DNA from: CAIWHR01 sp963781285
Lineage (GTDB): Bacteria > Pseudomonadota > Gammaproteobacteria > Burkholderiales > Casimicrobiaceae
Direction: 5' to 3'
DNA length: 64,000 nucleotides
NCBI GenBank assembly: GCA_963781285.1
Contig: CAWAFI010000010.1
Span: forward strand, 1-64,000
Shown here: positions 35,282 to 43,775 of the stretch, piece after piece
How positions within the stretch are numbered: position 1 is the stretch's first letter
Layout of the letters: each line of letters starts with the position of its first letter
Notes under the pieces: generated by a model
The model's input: the letters and a program-made list of their open reading frames with translations, nothing else
Database searches by the model: none
What the model was told of the DNA's origin: nothing
Position numbers and translations under genes: made by a program

Positions 35282-36613
35282 TCAAGCCGTCGGCGCCGCG
35301 CGCGTCGCGGGCCGGATAGCGGAGTCGTGGCGGGCCATCCCTCGCATCGCTGCGGCAAAGAATACCGCGAATGCCACGGCGCCCGCGGCGCCACTGATCG
35401 CTCCGGCGCGAGCCGCCAGGGGACTGTCGGCGATGACGGCGGCCGCCAGCAGCGCGAGTGCCGCGAGATGGCAGCCGAAGTGCGCAGCCAGCGGACGCTC
35501 GGCGGTGAGCGACGACGGCGTGGGCGGCAGGCGCTTGCCGCGCGCCGCGTGCATCGAGGCGAGAAACGGCACGATCCGCTGCAGAATGCCGAGCAGGAAC
35601 GTCAGCAGCCAGCCGCCGATCAGGATCAGGCCGAATAACGTGTCGCGGCCTTCGAAGGGCAGATCCACGACGATACCGAGCGCGGCGAGAAGGCTCAACG
35701 GGAGGAGCACCCACGCGATCCGCACCAGCCGGAACGAGCGCCCGAGCTCACGCCGCATCCCGGTCGCCAACGCGCTCGCCATCAGCCGCAGGTGGAAGGC
35801 GACCGCGCCTGCGCCGGTAAGGATCGCGACGATCCGCAGCGGTTGCGGCGCGAAGCCGAATGCGGCGGCGCCCGCGAGGACCAGGGCAAGCGCGGCCAGC
35901 GCCGCCGATGCGAGCGCCGCGCGGTCGTGGGGTGCCGACGACAGCGCGAACATCGGCACCAGGATGTACGACAGCCCCAGAGCCAACATCCCCATGAAGC
36001 CGTATGCGGCGAAGGCGACATGCAAGCCAAGCGCGGTTCCGCGGGCGAGGACCGGCACTCCGATGTACGCACCCGCCAGCGACAGCACACTCGCCAGGAC
36101 GACGACCAGCGACACGAGCGCGACGAAGGCGTGCGCGACGACCGCCGGCATTCCCCGCGCGCCGATCAAGTTGCGCGCGAGCAGCACAGCGTAGACGCCG
36201 AGCGCGACGACGATTGCCGCGGCGCCGCCTGCGAGCAACGCGATGGCCCCGGTCCCCATCCCCAACGTGACAGCCGCGACGCCCGGCGTATAGAGCCACC
36301 AGACGACGGCTGGCCAGTGTTTTTTTCCGACCGGCTGGCGCGTGGCCACCGGAAGCAATTGCAGGCTCGCGCCGATCGCAGTCATCACGAGCACGCCGAG
36401 CGTAACAAGGTGCAGCGCGGCGAGCGGCCAGCCGAGACCGCCGGCGAAGCGCGGCAAAGCCGGCGCGCCGGCGAAAAGCGCGATCCACGCAAGCACGTGA
36501 AACGCGACCGCAGCGCCGAAAAAGCGGAAGGGGATCGACGCCGGCAGGAGGCGGCTCGTGGCCCCGGCCAGGAGGAGCGGGGCCGGGCTCGATTTTCGCG
36601 AGGCGGCCGTCAC
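35282..36613 (-). CDS. Polytopic membrane protein (about 12 helices), NnrS/heme-copper-like in character
   Basis: A 443-residue very hydrophobic protein with about 12 transmembrane helices. Conserved-looking histidines fall in helices, for example HLVTLGVLVMTAIGASLQLL, VVAHAFVALVSL and GLHVAFAAYGFMGMLALGLS. The start is GTG 36613, overlapping the DUF2249 stop in GTGA, so translation is coupled; the open frame further upstream is Arg-rich and overlaps DUF2249. In denitrifiers, DUF2249, hemerythrin and NnrS-like proteins cluster with nitrogen-oxide genes, so a heme- or NO-related role is plausible. The family assignment is by resemblance only. Confidence 0.55.
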   Translation of the reverse strand: MTAASRKSSPAPLLLAGATSRLLPASIPFRFFGAAVAFHVLAWIALFAGAPALPRFAGGLGWPLAALHLVTLGVLVMTAIGASLQLLPVATRQPVGKKHWPAVVWWLYTPGVAAVTLGMGTGAIALLAGGAAAIVVALGVYAVLLARNLIGARGMPAVVAHAFVALVSLVVVLASVLSLAGAYIGVPVLARGTALGLHVAFAAYGFMGMLALGLSYILVPMFALSSAPHDRAALASAALAALALVLAGAAAFGFAPQPLRIVAILTGAGAVAFHLRLMASALATGMRRELGRSFRLVRIAWVLLPLSLLAALGIVVDLPFEGRDTLFGLILIGGWLLTFLLGILQRIVPFLASMHAARGKRLPPTPSSLTAERPLAAHFGCHLAALALLAAAVIADSPLAARAGAISGAAGAVAFAVFFAAAMRGMARHDSAIRPATRAAPTA

Positions 36614-36963
36614 GGAGCGCGCTGGCGCCCGAAATTCGAGTCCGGCCCCGAATTGGCGCGCTCGAGCTTCAGCCGAATCTCGCCAGGCTCGCCGTCGATC
36701 CGTGCGGCGGTCCACCCCAGCTCGGCCAGCTCCGGGTAAAGCAGCGCGGGATCGCGATCGTGGTGGACGATGACCGGCGTCGTTTCGGTGATCGATTCGA
36801 CGAGCTCGATGATCAGGACGAGCGGGCCTGGCGGCTGCAGCCCGCGCACGTCGATGTGCTCGCCGTCGGCGTCGGTCCAGCGCCGGCGCAGCGCAAACGG
36901 GCCGTCGGCCATCGTGCTTGGCGGCTTGTCGACGTTCACCATCATTGCGTCGATCCGTCTCAC
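36610..36963 (-). CDS. DUF2249 domain protein
   Basis: A 117-residue protein with the DUF2249 pattern: DVRGLQPPGPLVLIIELVES, then HHDRDPALLYPELAELGW. This TusA-like fold often accompanies hemerythrin and denitrification genes and is of unknown function. The start is GTG 36963, overlapping the padJ stop (GTGA), and the stop overlaps the next gene. An alternative start is the ATG pair a few codons in. The lack of a conserved Cys in the visible motif argues against sulfur transfer. Confidence 0.75.
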   Translation of the reverse strand: MRRIDAMMVNVDKPPSTMADGPFALRRRWTDADGEHIDVRGLQPPGPLVLIIELVESITETTPVIVHHDRDPALLYPELAELGWTAARIDGEPGEIRLKLERANSGPDSNFGRQRAP

Positions 36964-38309
36964 GGGCCCTTCGGACGCAGGTCGCGCACGCGTACGGCCT
37001 TGCCCTGCGAACGCGGAATCTCGCCCGGCTTCTTCACGACGACGTCGGTCGTGATGCCGACGAGCGATTTAATGTGGTGGGCGACCCGATGTGCGATGCC
37101 TTCGAATACGTGCGTCTCGACACCGGGCTGCGCCTCGACTTCGACGTTCACGTGGTCAAGGCTGCCGCGGCGCTCGACGACGAGCTGGTAGTGCGGCGCG
37201 ATGTCGGGCAGCCCGATCAGCACCGCCTCGATCTGCGACGGATAGACGTTGACGCCGCGGATGATCAGCATGTCGTCGTTGCGCCCCGTGATTCGCAGGA
37301 TGCGCAGGTGGGTGCGGCCACAGTCGCACGGCGCCGTGGTGACCTTCGTGATGTCGCGCGTCCGGTAACGCAGCATCGGCAGCGCTTCCTTGGTCAGCGT
37401 CGTGATGACGAGTTCGCCAGCCTGTCCTTCGGGCATCGGGTCGCCGGTCGCGGGATCGATCACTTCGAACAGGAAGTGGTCCTCCCAGCCGTGCAGGCCG
37501 GCCTGACGGTCGCACTCGCTCGCTACGCCAGGCCCCATGATCTCGGAGAGGCCATACAGGTCCACGGCCTTCAATCCCAGCCGCGTCTCGATCTCGCGGC
37601 GCATCGCGTCGCTCCACGGCTCGGCGCCAAAGAGGCCGACTTCCAGCGTGCTTTTGGTGAGGTCGACACCCTGCTGCTCGGCGACTTCAGCGATCGCGAG
37701 CGCGTACGACGGTGTCGCGCACAGGACGCGCGCGCCGAAATCGACGATCAGCGCGACCTGACGCTCGGTCGAGCCGCCGGACATCGGCACGACGACGGCG
37801 CCCAGGCGTTCGGCACCATAGTGTGCACCGAGCCCGCCGGTGAAGAGGCCGTAGCCGTACGCGTTGTGAACGACGTCCCCGGGACGCGCGCCGGCGCACG
37901 CCAACGAGCGCGCCATCAGCTCGGCCCACGTGTCGAGGTCGCGGCGCGTATAGCCGACGACCGTCGGCTTCCCCGTCGTCCCCGACGACGCGTGCAGGCG
38001 CGCGAGCGCGTCGCGCGGCCGCGCGAACAGGCCGAATGGATAATGGTCGCGCAAGTCGGACTTCAGCGTGAACGGCAGATGCCGTAGGTCGTCGAGGTCG
38101 CGGATGTCGTCCGGTTCGAACCCCGCCGCATCGAAGCGCGCGCGGTGCATCGGTACGTGATCGTAGGCGTTGCGCACGGTGGCGCGCAGTCGCTCGAGCT
38201 GCAATCCCGCGAGCCGCTCGCGCGGCAGCGTCTCGACCTCGGGCTGGAAGAGGTGCTGCGCTCCCAATTGCGCGCGGCTTCCGACCTCCGCCATCGTCGT
38301 TGCGCCCAT
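36960..38309 (-). CDS. padJ: Phenylacetate-CoA ligase
   Basis: A 449-residue adenylate-forming ligase of the PaaK type. The P-loop-like motif is LHASSGTTGKPTVVGYTRRD, the aromatic A5 region YGLSEIMGPGVASEC, and the C-terminal lid includes GRNDDMLIIRGVNVYPSQIE. It converts phenylacetate, ATP and CoA to phenylacetyl-CoA in the cytoplasm. Its place directly after padBCD (24 bases) supports the anaerobic pad role rather than the aerobic paa pathway, of which no gene is present here. Confidence 0.88.
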   Translation of the reverse strand: MGATTMAEVGSRAQLGAQHLFQPEVETLPRERLAGLQLERLRATVRNAYDHVPMHRARFDAAGFEPDDIRDLDDLRHLPFTLKSDLRDHYPFGLFARPRDALARLHASSGTTGKPTVVGYTRRDLDTWAELMARSLACAGARPGDVVHNAYGYGLFTGGLGAHYGAERLGAVVVPMSGGSTERQVALIVDFGARVLCATPSYALAIAEVAEQQGVDLTKSTLEVGLFGAEPWSDAMRREIETRLGLKAVDLYGLSEIMGPGVASECDRQAGLHGWEDHFLFEVIDPATGDPMPEGQAGELVITTLTKEALPMLRYRTRDITKVTTAPCDCGRTHLRILRITGRNDDMLIIRGVNVYPSQIEAVLIGLPDIAPHYQLVVERRGSLDHVNVEVEAQPGVETHVFEGIAHRVAHHIKSLVGITTDVVVKKPGEIPRSQGKAVRVRDLRPKGP

Positions 38310-38333
38310 GCGGCGTCTCCCGTCGCAACTGCG

Positions 38334-39179
38334 CTATGGCCGCACGCCACGCACAGGCAGATGCTGCAGCGCAAAGCCCTGGTTGAAACCTGCGCGGGTC
38401 ACCAGCATGAACTTGAGATACGAACCGGCAATCGTGGCGGCGAGTCCGGCGATTGCGGCGACGACGAGCAGCGGCGTGCCGGAGACCGCACCGATGACGA
38501 TCGCCGCCACCAGCGCCAGCGGCACCAGGGTCCCTGCCAACTGCAGGCCACGCCCGGCGCGATCGAGCGCGGCATCCGCGCCCTGCGCGATGGCACCAGC
38601 GAGTCGCCGCCGATAGACGAGCCATACGAGCAGCCGCGCTACGAGCAGCGTTCCGAACACGACCAGCAGCGTCAGCGTAGCGGCGCCGTGCAGCGGTGCG
38701 GTCGCGAAGAACAGCCCCGCGCCCTCGGCCAGACCGGTCGCCACGATCAGCGGCGCGAGCAGCGGCTCCCGCCACGCCGGAATGCCTTTCGCCGCTTGCA
38801 GCATGCGACTCTGGCAGTACATGAAAACGAGCGCGAGCGCCGCGGCAAGCCACGTGCATCCTGGCACGCCGGCCGCTGCGGCCAATCCGGCGGGGAACAG
38901 CAGCGTCGACGTAATTGCCTCGCGCGACATCCACGACGTCCGCGGGTTGAAAAAAACGTTGATCGCCCGCAGCGGCCGCCCGATTTCAAGCCACACGCAG
39001 AACAGGCCGAGGGCCACGAGCGCGAGGCCAGCGAGCATGAGTCCGGCCAACGCCGGTCCTTGCGCGCCCGAAAGCGCCGTGAACGCGATGAGCCCGGTCC
39101 CGGCACCGCCGCCGATGAAATTGCCGGCGGCACGCGCGTCCCAGCTCGTCTGTTGCCACGGATTCGGACCGAATGTCAT
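38334..39179 (-). CDS. padD: Phenylacetyl-CoA:acceptor oxidoreductase, membrane subunit (DmsC/NrfD-like)
   Basis: A 281-residue polytopic membrane protein with about eight helices, of the DmsC/NrfD quinone-interacting kind. It begins MTFGPNPWQQTSWDARAAGN and contains LEIGRPLRAINVFFNPRTSW, a DmsC-like loop. It would anchor the PadBC module to the inner membrane and pass electrons to quinone. The start overlaps the padC stop (ATGA at 39176-39179). Confidence 0.8.
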   Translation of the reverse strand: MTFGPNPWQQTSWDARAAGNFIGGGAGTGLIAFTALSGAQGPALAGLMLAGLALVALGLFCVWLEIGRPLRAINVFFNPRTSWMSREAITSTLLFPAGLAAAAGVPGCTWLAAALALVFMYCQSRMLQAAKGIPAWREPLLAPLIVATGLAEGAGLFFATAPLHGAATLTLLVVFGTLLVARLLVWLVYRRRLAGAIAQGADAALDRAGRGLQLAGTLVPLALVAAIVIGAVSGTPLLVVAAIAGLAATIAGSYLKFMLVTRAGFNQGFALQHLPVRGVRP

Positions 39180-39841
39180 GGGTGTACCACGGGGGCAATC
39201 GCCTTGTCCCAGACGTAGTAGAAGCCGGGCCCGGTGCCGAGCTCCTCGTGCATCCGGAAGGATTGGGCCTTCGCGAGCGCCCGTGACACCGGGCTCGCCG
39301 GATCGTCGAGGTCGCCGAACGTCATCGCCTTCGAGATGCAGGCGTTGACGCACGCCGGTGTGGCTTCGGGATCGACGCCAGGGACCAGCCCATTGGCGAC
39401 GCCTTCGTCGATGCGATCGACGCAGAACGTGCACTTGGTGGCCACCGCGAGCCGCGCATCGTCGCGCCGCTTCGTTTCGTTCTCGGTCGGCGTGCCGTAG
39501 GCGAACGTCGCCCGGTCTGTCTTGTAGCGCGCCTGGTAGGGGCACGCGACCGCGCAATAGGCACAGCCGATGCACAAGTCGTAATCGATGGTGACGATGC
39601 CGTCGGCGCGCTTCTTGGTCGCCTTGCTCGGGCAAACGGTCATGCACGGCGGATCGTCGCAGTGCTGGCAGCCCACCGGGACGAACGCGCGATGTACATC
39701 TGGGTATTCGCCGAACTCCATATCGAGTACGCGCCGCCATTGAACGCCGGGTGGCGTCGCGTTGGCGTGCCGGCACGCCGCCGTGCACGTCTGGCAACCC
39801 ACGCAGCGGCGCAGATCGGCGACCATCGCCCAGCGTGTCAT
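39176..39841 (-). CDS. padC: Phenylacetyl-CoA:acceptor oxidoreductase, four-cluster iron-sulfur subunit
   Basis: A 221-residue DmsB-like protein with four Cys groups for [4Fe-4S] clusters: CVGCQTCTAACRHAN, CQHCDDPPCMTVCP, CIGCAYCAVACPYQ and KCTFCVDRIDE with a later ACVNAC. No Tat or Sec signal is present, so it lies on the cytoplasmic face. ATG 39841 is chosen for its GGAGGG site six bases upstream; the frame extends to 39910 without coding character. It carries electrons from PadB to PadD. Confidence 0.85.
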   Translation of the reverse strand: MTRWAMVADLRRCVGCQTCTAACRHANATPPGVQWRRVLDMEFGEYPDVHRAFVPVGCQHCDDPPCMTVCPSKATKKRADGIVTIDYDLCIGCAYCAVACPYQARYKTDRATFAYGTPTENETKRRDDARLAVATKCTFCVDRIDEGVANGLVPGVDPEATPACVNACISKAMTFGDLDDPASPVSRALAKAQSFRMHEELGTGPGFYYVWDKAIAPVVHP

Positions 39842-39944
39842 GCGGCACCCTCCGCCCAGCCATCCGACGATCGCCTGCCGGAGAGTCGGGCGCGCACGAT
39901 CGCCCGGCAACGCGCCCTTCGAACCTTGGCTAAGTCGGCCGTGC

Positions 39945-42662
39945 TCATATGCTCCGCCCTACCTTGACGCGCACGATGTCGGCGCCGGAACCCGTGGCGT
40001 CGGTCAGATCGAGCGACATCGTGGCAAGCGAGTTCATGCTCGGCACGCCGAAATCCTTCGCGAACGGCGTCGCCCAGTGGTCGAACTGGCCGATCATCAG
40101 CAAGGTGTCCGGACGGATGCCCTGGCGCAATACGGCGCGTCCGCGCACGCTGCGCTGCGGCGTCGCGATCTCGACGGTGTCGCCGTCGCCGATGCCGAGT
40201 CTTTCCGCTGCGGTCGTGTTGATGATCACTCCGCGGTGGCCGGCGACGTTGTCGGCGACCTCCTTGATCAATTGCAAGCCGACATTGCCCCCCCACGCGT
40301 ACTGCATGCTGCGGGCGGTCAGCAGCCAGAACGGATAGTCCTGCGGCGCGCCGCCGGCCGCCTCGAGCGCCGCGATCCACGGCTTACCGAAATCCTTGCA
40401 TGCAGGCAATGCCTGGTATTCCGGGAGCTGCTTGTCCCACCAGTGCATGTCGCGTTCGTGCAGCCGGCGCCCGAGCTCGGCGCCGACGCGCAGCAACCGT
40501 TCCTGGTAGGGCAGCTCGAAGCGCAATCCCTGCGCGGCAAGCCGCGGGAACAGATACCAGTCGGTACGCGGAAAAGGCTTGGTCGCGAGGCCGTTTTCCT
40601 TCCACCAGTCGAGACCGTGTACCTCGCTGCCGTCGGTCAACTCGGCGCTCGCCGCGCGGCACACGGCGTCCCAGATTTCCTCGCGTGTGTGCGCACGTTC
40701 GGGATCGAGCGTGTAATCGCCGTACGCGCCCTTCAGCGGGACGCCTGCGGCGCCGCGGTTGATTGCCGCGTTGTACTTCACGAGCAATCCCGTGCGCCGC
40801 GCGAGCTCGGTCGCGATGTCGGTGAAGTCGCGCGCCTCGCCCCGCGCTGCGACCGCGGGCTGGCGCAACGCGTAGCCTTCACGGTCCCAGAACTGCTCGA
40901 CGTACTTCGAGCCGCCGATGCGGATCAGCTGCAGGCTTTCGAGGTCGGTCGCGTCCGGCAGCAGCACATCCGCGTAGTGATTCGTCTCGTCGCGCGTGTA
41001 GGCGAAGGCGACGACGAACGGAAAGTGCGACATCTTCTCGCCGATCGCCGCAGTGTCCCAGAACGATATCGCCGGATTCGTGCGATAGACGATCCACACG
41101 TCCGGCAGCGTCACCCGCGGCAGTCCCTTCGGCGTCTCGTCCTGGAACAGCCAGGAAAAATGGGTTGGCCCGAGGGCCTGGCTCCATGCGCCGTTACCCG
41201 CGAGCGGCACCATCGTCCGATAAGCGTTGCGGATGTTCGGTCGCGGCGACCATGTTTCCTTGCCGGTCGGGTTGAACGAGTAGGCCATCAGGCCGTCCGG
41301 TCCCGGCGTGACGCTTGCCAGGCGGTCGGAATGTCTCCAGTTGAGACGCACCGTCGTGCCGAGCGTGCCGCCGGGAACTTCGAGACCGCCGACGAGCGCG
41401 GCGAGCACCGTGCGTGCCCACACGCACTCGTAGCCGCCCCACCCGTTGTTGACCGTCTTGCCGAGGCTGACCGCGACGGGTCGATACGGCAGCCGTTTGC
41501 CCTCGATCTCGATCGTCTCGCCAACGTGTGCATGGTCGATGAACTCGTGCGCGATGCCACGGATCGTCGCGGCGGGCACTTCGCATATCCGCTCGGCCCA
41601 CTCGGGCGAATACGGGGCCACATGCGCGACCAGCTTCGCAAACGCGGTTTCTCCAACCAGCGCGCCGACGGCCAGCACGTCATCGTCAGGGCCGATCTCG
41701 ACCGCGTGCGCCGGATAGGCGCCTTCCAGCGCCTCGTCGACGCCGACGGTGTCGAAGGACACGGCAGCGTCGCGCAAGGCGTCCCAGACAAGAGGCTTCC
41801 TCGTCGCTGCGTCACGCAGGTAATAGCCGTTCGAGCCGACGAGATACGGCGACGCGGTGTAGCGCGCGAGAAATGCGACGTCGAGCCGCTCGCGGGGCAC
41901 CTCGTGCAGCAGCACGTGGATCAGCGCGAACAGGAACGCGGCGTCGGTCTTGGGTTTGATCGGCACCCATTGTGCCGAGCACGCGCCGGTAACCGACAGA
42001 TGCGGCTCGACCTGCACGCGCTTCATTCCGCGCTCGCGCGCTTCTGCGTGGCGCCACACGCCGACGACGCCGCCGGAAGCTTCGACGTTGGCGCCGCAGG
42101 AGATCAGGTACTCGGTCAACGGCGTATCCGGCGAGACGGTGAAGGCGCGGTGCCAGAACTCGCCATACAGATGCTCGGAGTGGTAGCACTTCACACCTTG
42201 GCCCGAGCCCAGGCCCATGTCGATCGGACCCCATGCGGACAGGAATGCCGGAAACGTCCCCATGTACGACTGCGGCGTGCCGCCGCCACCGAAGCTCGCG
42301 GCCACGCGCGGATAGCCGGAGGCATCGAGCAGGCCATGCGCGCGCACCTCGTTCAGGCGTGACGTGATCAGCTCGAACGCTTCTTCCCACGGGATCGGCA
42401 CAAAGCCGGGGTCGTCGTCGCGCCCCTTACGCGGATTCGTGCGCTTCATCGGCGAGAGCACGCGGTTCGGGTTGTACGTCTTCTGCACGAGGCCGTACGC
42501 CTTGACGCAGACCTTGCCGCCCCCCGGGTGCACACTCGCCGCGCAGAAATTCGGCTCGACCTCGGTCGCAACTCCGTCGATTACCTTGACCGTCAACAGG
42601 TCCGGCCCGGCGACGCACTGGTAGCAGTACGTCGGAATGCGTTGCGTCGCTCCGCGCGGCAT
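39945..42662 (-). CDS. padB: Phenylacetyl-CoA:acceptor oxidoreductase, molybdopterin catalytic subunit
   Basis: A 905-residue molybdopterin oxidoreductase of the DMSO-reductase family. An N-terminal [4Fe-4S] site is visible (TYCYQCVAG, later NFCAASVHPGG and KVCVKAYG). The middle shows Mo-bisMGD domains, and the C-terminal molydopterin dinucleotide-binding domain includes WGGNVGLQLIKEVAD. The size fits the roughly 900-residue PadB of Thauera aromatica, which oxidises phenylacetyl-CoA to phenylglyoxylate with quinone as acceptor. It has no twin-arginine signal, unlike the sulfur molybdoenzyme at 49228; a CoA-thioester substrate demands a cytoplasmic site, which supports the assignment. Phenylglyoxylate dehydrogenase genes are not in this window. 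Confidence 0.85.
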   Translation of the reverse strand: MPRGATQRIPTYCYQCVAGPDLLTVKVIDGVATEVEPNFCAASVHPGGGKVCVKAYGLVQKTYNPNRVLSPMKRTNPRKGRDDDPGFVPIPWEEAFELITSRLNEVRAHGLLDASGYPRVAASFGGGGTPQSYMGTFPAFLSAWGPIDMGLGSGQGVKCYHSEHLYGEFWHRAFTVSPDTPLTEYLISCGANVEASGGVVGVWRHAEARERGMKRVQVEPHLSVTGACSAQWVPIKPKTDAAFLFALIHVLLHEVPRERLDVAFLARYTASPYLVGSNGYYLRDAATRKPLVWDALRDAAVSFDTVGVDEALEGAYPAHAVEIGPDDDVLAVGALVGETAFAKLVAHVAPYSPEWAERICEVPAATIRGIAHEFIDHAHVGETIEIEGKRLPYRPVAVSLGKTVNNGWGGYECVWARTVLAALVGGLEVPGGTLGTTVRLNWRHSDRLASVTPGPDGLMAYSFNPTGKETWSPRPNIRNAYRTMVPLAGNGAWSQALGPTHFSWLFQDETPKGLPRVTLPDVWIVYRTNPAISFWDTAAIGEKMSHFPFVVAFAYTRDETNHYADVLLPDATDLESLQLIRIGGSKYVEQFWDREGYALRQPAVAARGEARDFTDIATELARRTGLLVKYNAAINRGAAGVPLKGAYGDYTLDPERAHTREEIWDAVCRAASAELTDGSEVHGLDWWKENGLATKPFPRTDWYLFPRLAAQGLRFELPYQERLLRVGAELGRRLHERDMHWWDKQLPEYQALPACKDFGKPWIAALEAAGGAPQDYPFWLLTARSMQYAWGGNVGLQLIKEVADNVAGHRGVIINTTAAERLGIGDGDTVEIATPQRSVRGRAVLRQGIRPDTLLMIGQFDHWATPFAKDFGVPSMNSLATMSLDLTDATGSGADIVRVKVGRSI

Positions 42663-42664
42663 GG

Positions 42665-43072
42665 TCAGGCGACCCCCGCCCTCTGCGCTTTCGCGGCAAG
42701 TCGTTCCTCGGTCTTCTTCACGTCGACGATGAAGCGGTTGTGCTTGCCGCGGCAGATGAGATCGGCGCTGTCGCGGCCGGAGAACTCGAGCGTGACCGTG
42801 CGGCCATTGACGACCGCGACGGTGACCGTCAGCTCGACCGGCATGCCGAGCAGCGTCGCGGCCAGGTGGTCGAGCTCGATGCGCGTGCCCACCGAATCCT
42901 CGCCAGGATCAAGGTGACGCAGCAGAAGCTCGCGCGAGGTCAATTCGATGTCGCGCACCAGCATCGGGGTCGCGTAGACGCGTGCCTTCTCGCCCATGAA
43001 GCCGATCGTCCGCTCGCGGTCGACCGTCAGCGTCGTCGTCGTCGTGACGCCTGCGGCAAGGCTCGCCATCAT
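42665..43072 (-). CDS. Hotdog-fold thioesterase, FlK-like
   Basis: A 135-residue single hotdog-domain protein resembling fluoroacetyl-CoA thioesterase-like proteins: an N-terminal strand with ATPMLVRDIELTSRELLLRH, then GEDSVGTRIELDHLAATLLG and a beta-rich second half. ATG 43072 follows AGGAGG. It is first in the pad operon and ends two bases before padB. It could release CoA from phenylglyoxylyl-CoA, the presumed intermediate of the PadB reaction, or from dead-end aryl-CoAs. That role is inferred from position. Confidence 0.7.
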   Translation of the reverse strand: MMASLAAGVTTTTTLTVDRERTIGFMGEKARVYATPMLVRDIELTSRELLLRHLDPGEDSVGTRIELDHLAATLLGMPVELTVTVAVVNGRTVTLEFSGRDSADLICRGKHNRFIVDVKKTEERLAAKAQRAGVA

Positions 43073-43224
43073 CGGATCCTCCTGTGGGTTGCCGGCGGGC
43101 GAAATGTTCGTGCGCCGCGCCGCGTTCCGTGCGCGCGCACTCTATGGCGGTTCACGCATCAGCGGCGGCGGGTTGAGCATTCGCCGAATACCCGCTAATC
43201 TCGCATCGGAATGCGATTATTGAC

Positions 43225-43238
43225 TTGATCTGGGTCAT
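43225..43238. promoter_or_regulatory. Possible FNR-type half site between the pad and GNAT-Rrf2 operons
   Basis: TTGAT-CTGG-GTCAT has one perfect FNR half (TTGAT) and a weak second half. It lies 153 bases upstream of the pad operon start and directly in front of the divergent GNAT gene at 43254. It resembles the stronger box at 17632 in its CTG-type spacer. Occurrence by chance cannot be excluded. Confidence 0.3.
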
Positions 43239-43253
43239 TCTTTGGAGGTGTTC

Positions 43254-43775
43254 GTGGGCGCGGCGCGCACGGAACGGGGGGCCAATAGCACCGCCGGCAA
43301 GGGCCGGGGACGCAGCGCCGGCATTGTGGCGGCCTCGGTGACCGTTCGCGCGGTGCGGCAAGGCGACCTCGCGGACGTGATCGGCATCGATGCCACGGTG
43401 ACCGGGCTTCCGAAGCGCAACTACTGGCGGTCGATCTATAAGCGTTACGCGGCTGCGGGCGAGCCCGGGCGGCAGTTTCTGGTCGCCGAAGCCAATGGAC
43501 GTGTGGTCGGCTTCGTCATCGGCGAAGTGCGTGACTGGGAATTCGGCTCGCCGCCCTGCGGCTGGGTGTTCGCGATCGACGTGCATCCGGAAGCGCGCCT
43601 TTCCGGCGTCGGGACACGCCTCCTCGAGGCGATCTGCGCAGCGTTCCGGCGCGCGGGGGTTCGCACTGTGCGCACCATGCTGTCGCGCGACAACACGCTG
43701 ATTCTGTCCTTCTTCCGCAGCCAGGGCATGATGGCCGGGCCGTTCATACCGCTGGAGATGGACCTCGACCGGTGA
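43254..43775 (+). CDS. GNAT family N-acetyltransferase
   Basis: A 173-residue protein with one GNAT domain: TVRAVRQGDLADVIGIDATV, then VFAIDVHPEARLSGVGTRLLEAI with the acetyl-CoA loop RLSGVGT, and TMLSRDNTLILSFFRSQGMM. GTG 43254 is chosen for the GGAGG five bases upstream. The stop overlaps the Rrf2 gene start (GTGA). It resembles the second domain of the double GNAT at 33677 in the divergent pad operon. Protein lysine acetylation of acyl-CoA ligases is the obvious possibility but unproven. Confidence 0.78.
   Translation: MGAARTERGANSTAGKGRGRSAGIVAASVTVRAVRQGDLADVIGIDATVTGLPKRNYWRSIYKRYAAAGEPGRQFLVAEANGRVVGFVIGEVRDWEFGSPPCGWVFAIDVHPEARLSGVGTRLLEAICAAFRRAGVRTVRTMLSRDNTLILSFFRSQGMMAGPFIPLEMDLDR

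Noticed and set aside
36960..38309. Benzoate-CoA ligase as an alternative for the adenylate-forming enzyme
   Set aside because: The motif set and size are those of PaaK-type phenylacetate-CoA ligases, and it directly follows padBCD.
39762..42362. An 866-codon open frame on the plus strand opposite padB
   Set aside because: No motif and Arg/Val/Ala-biased composition; the minus strand encodes a complete molybdopterin oxidoreductase.
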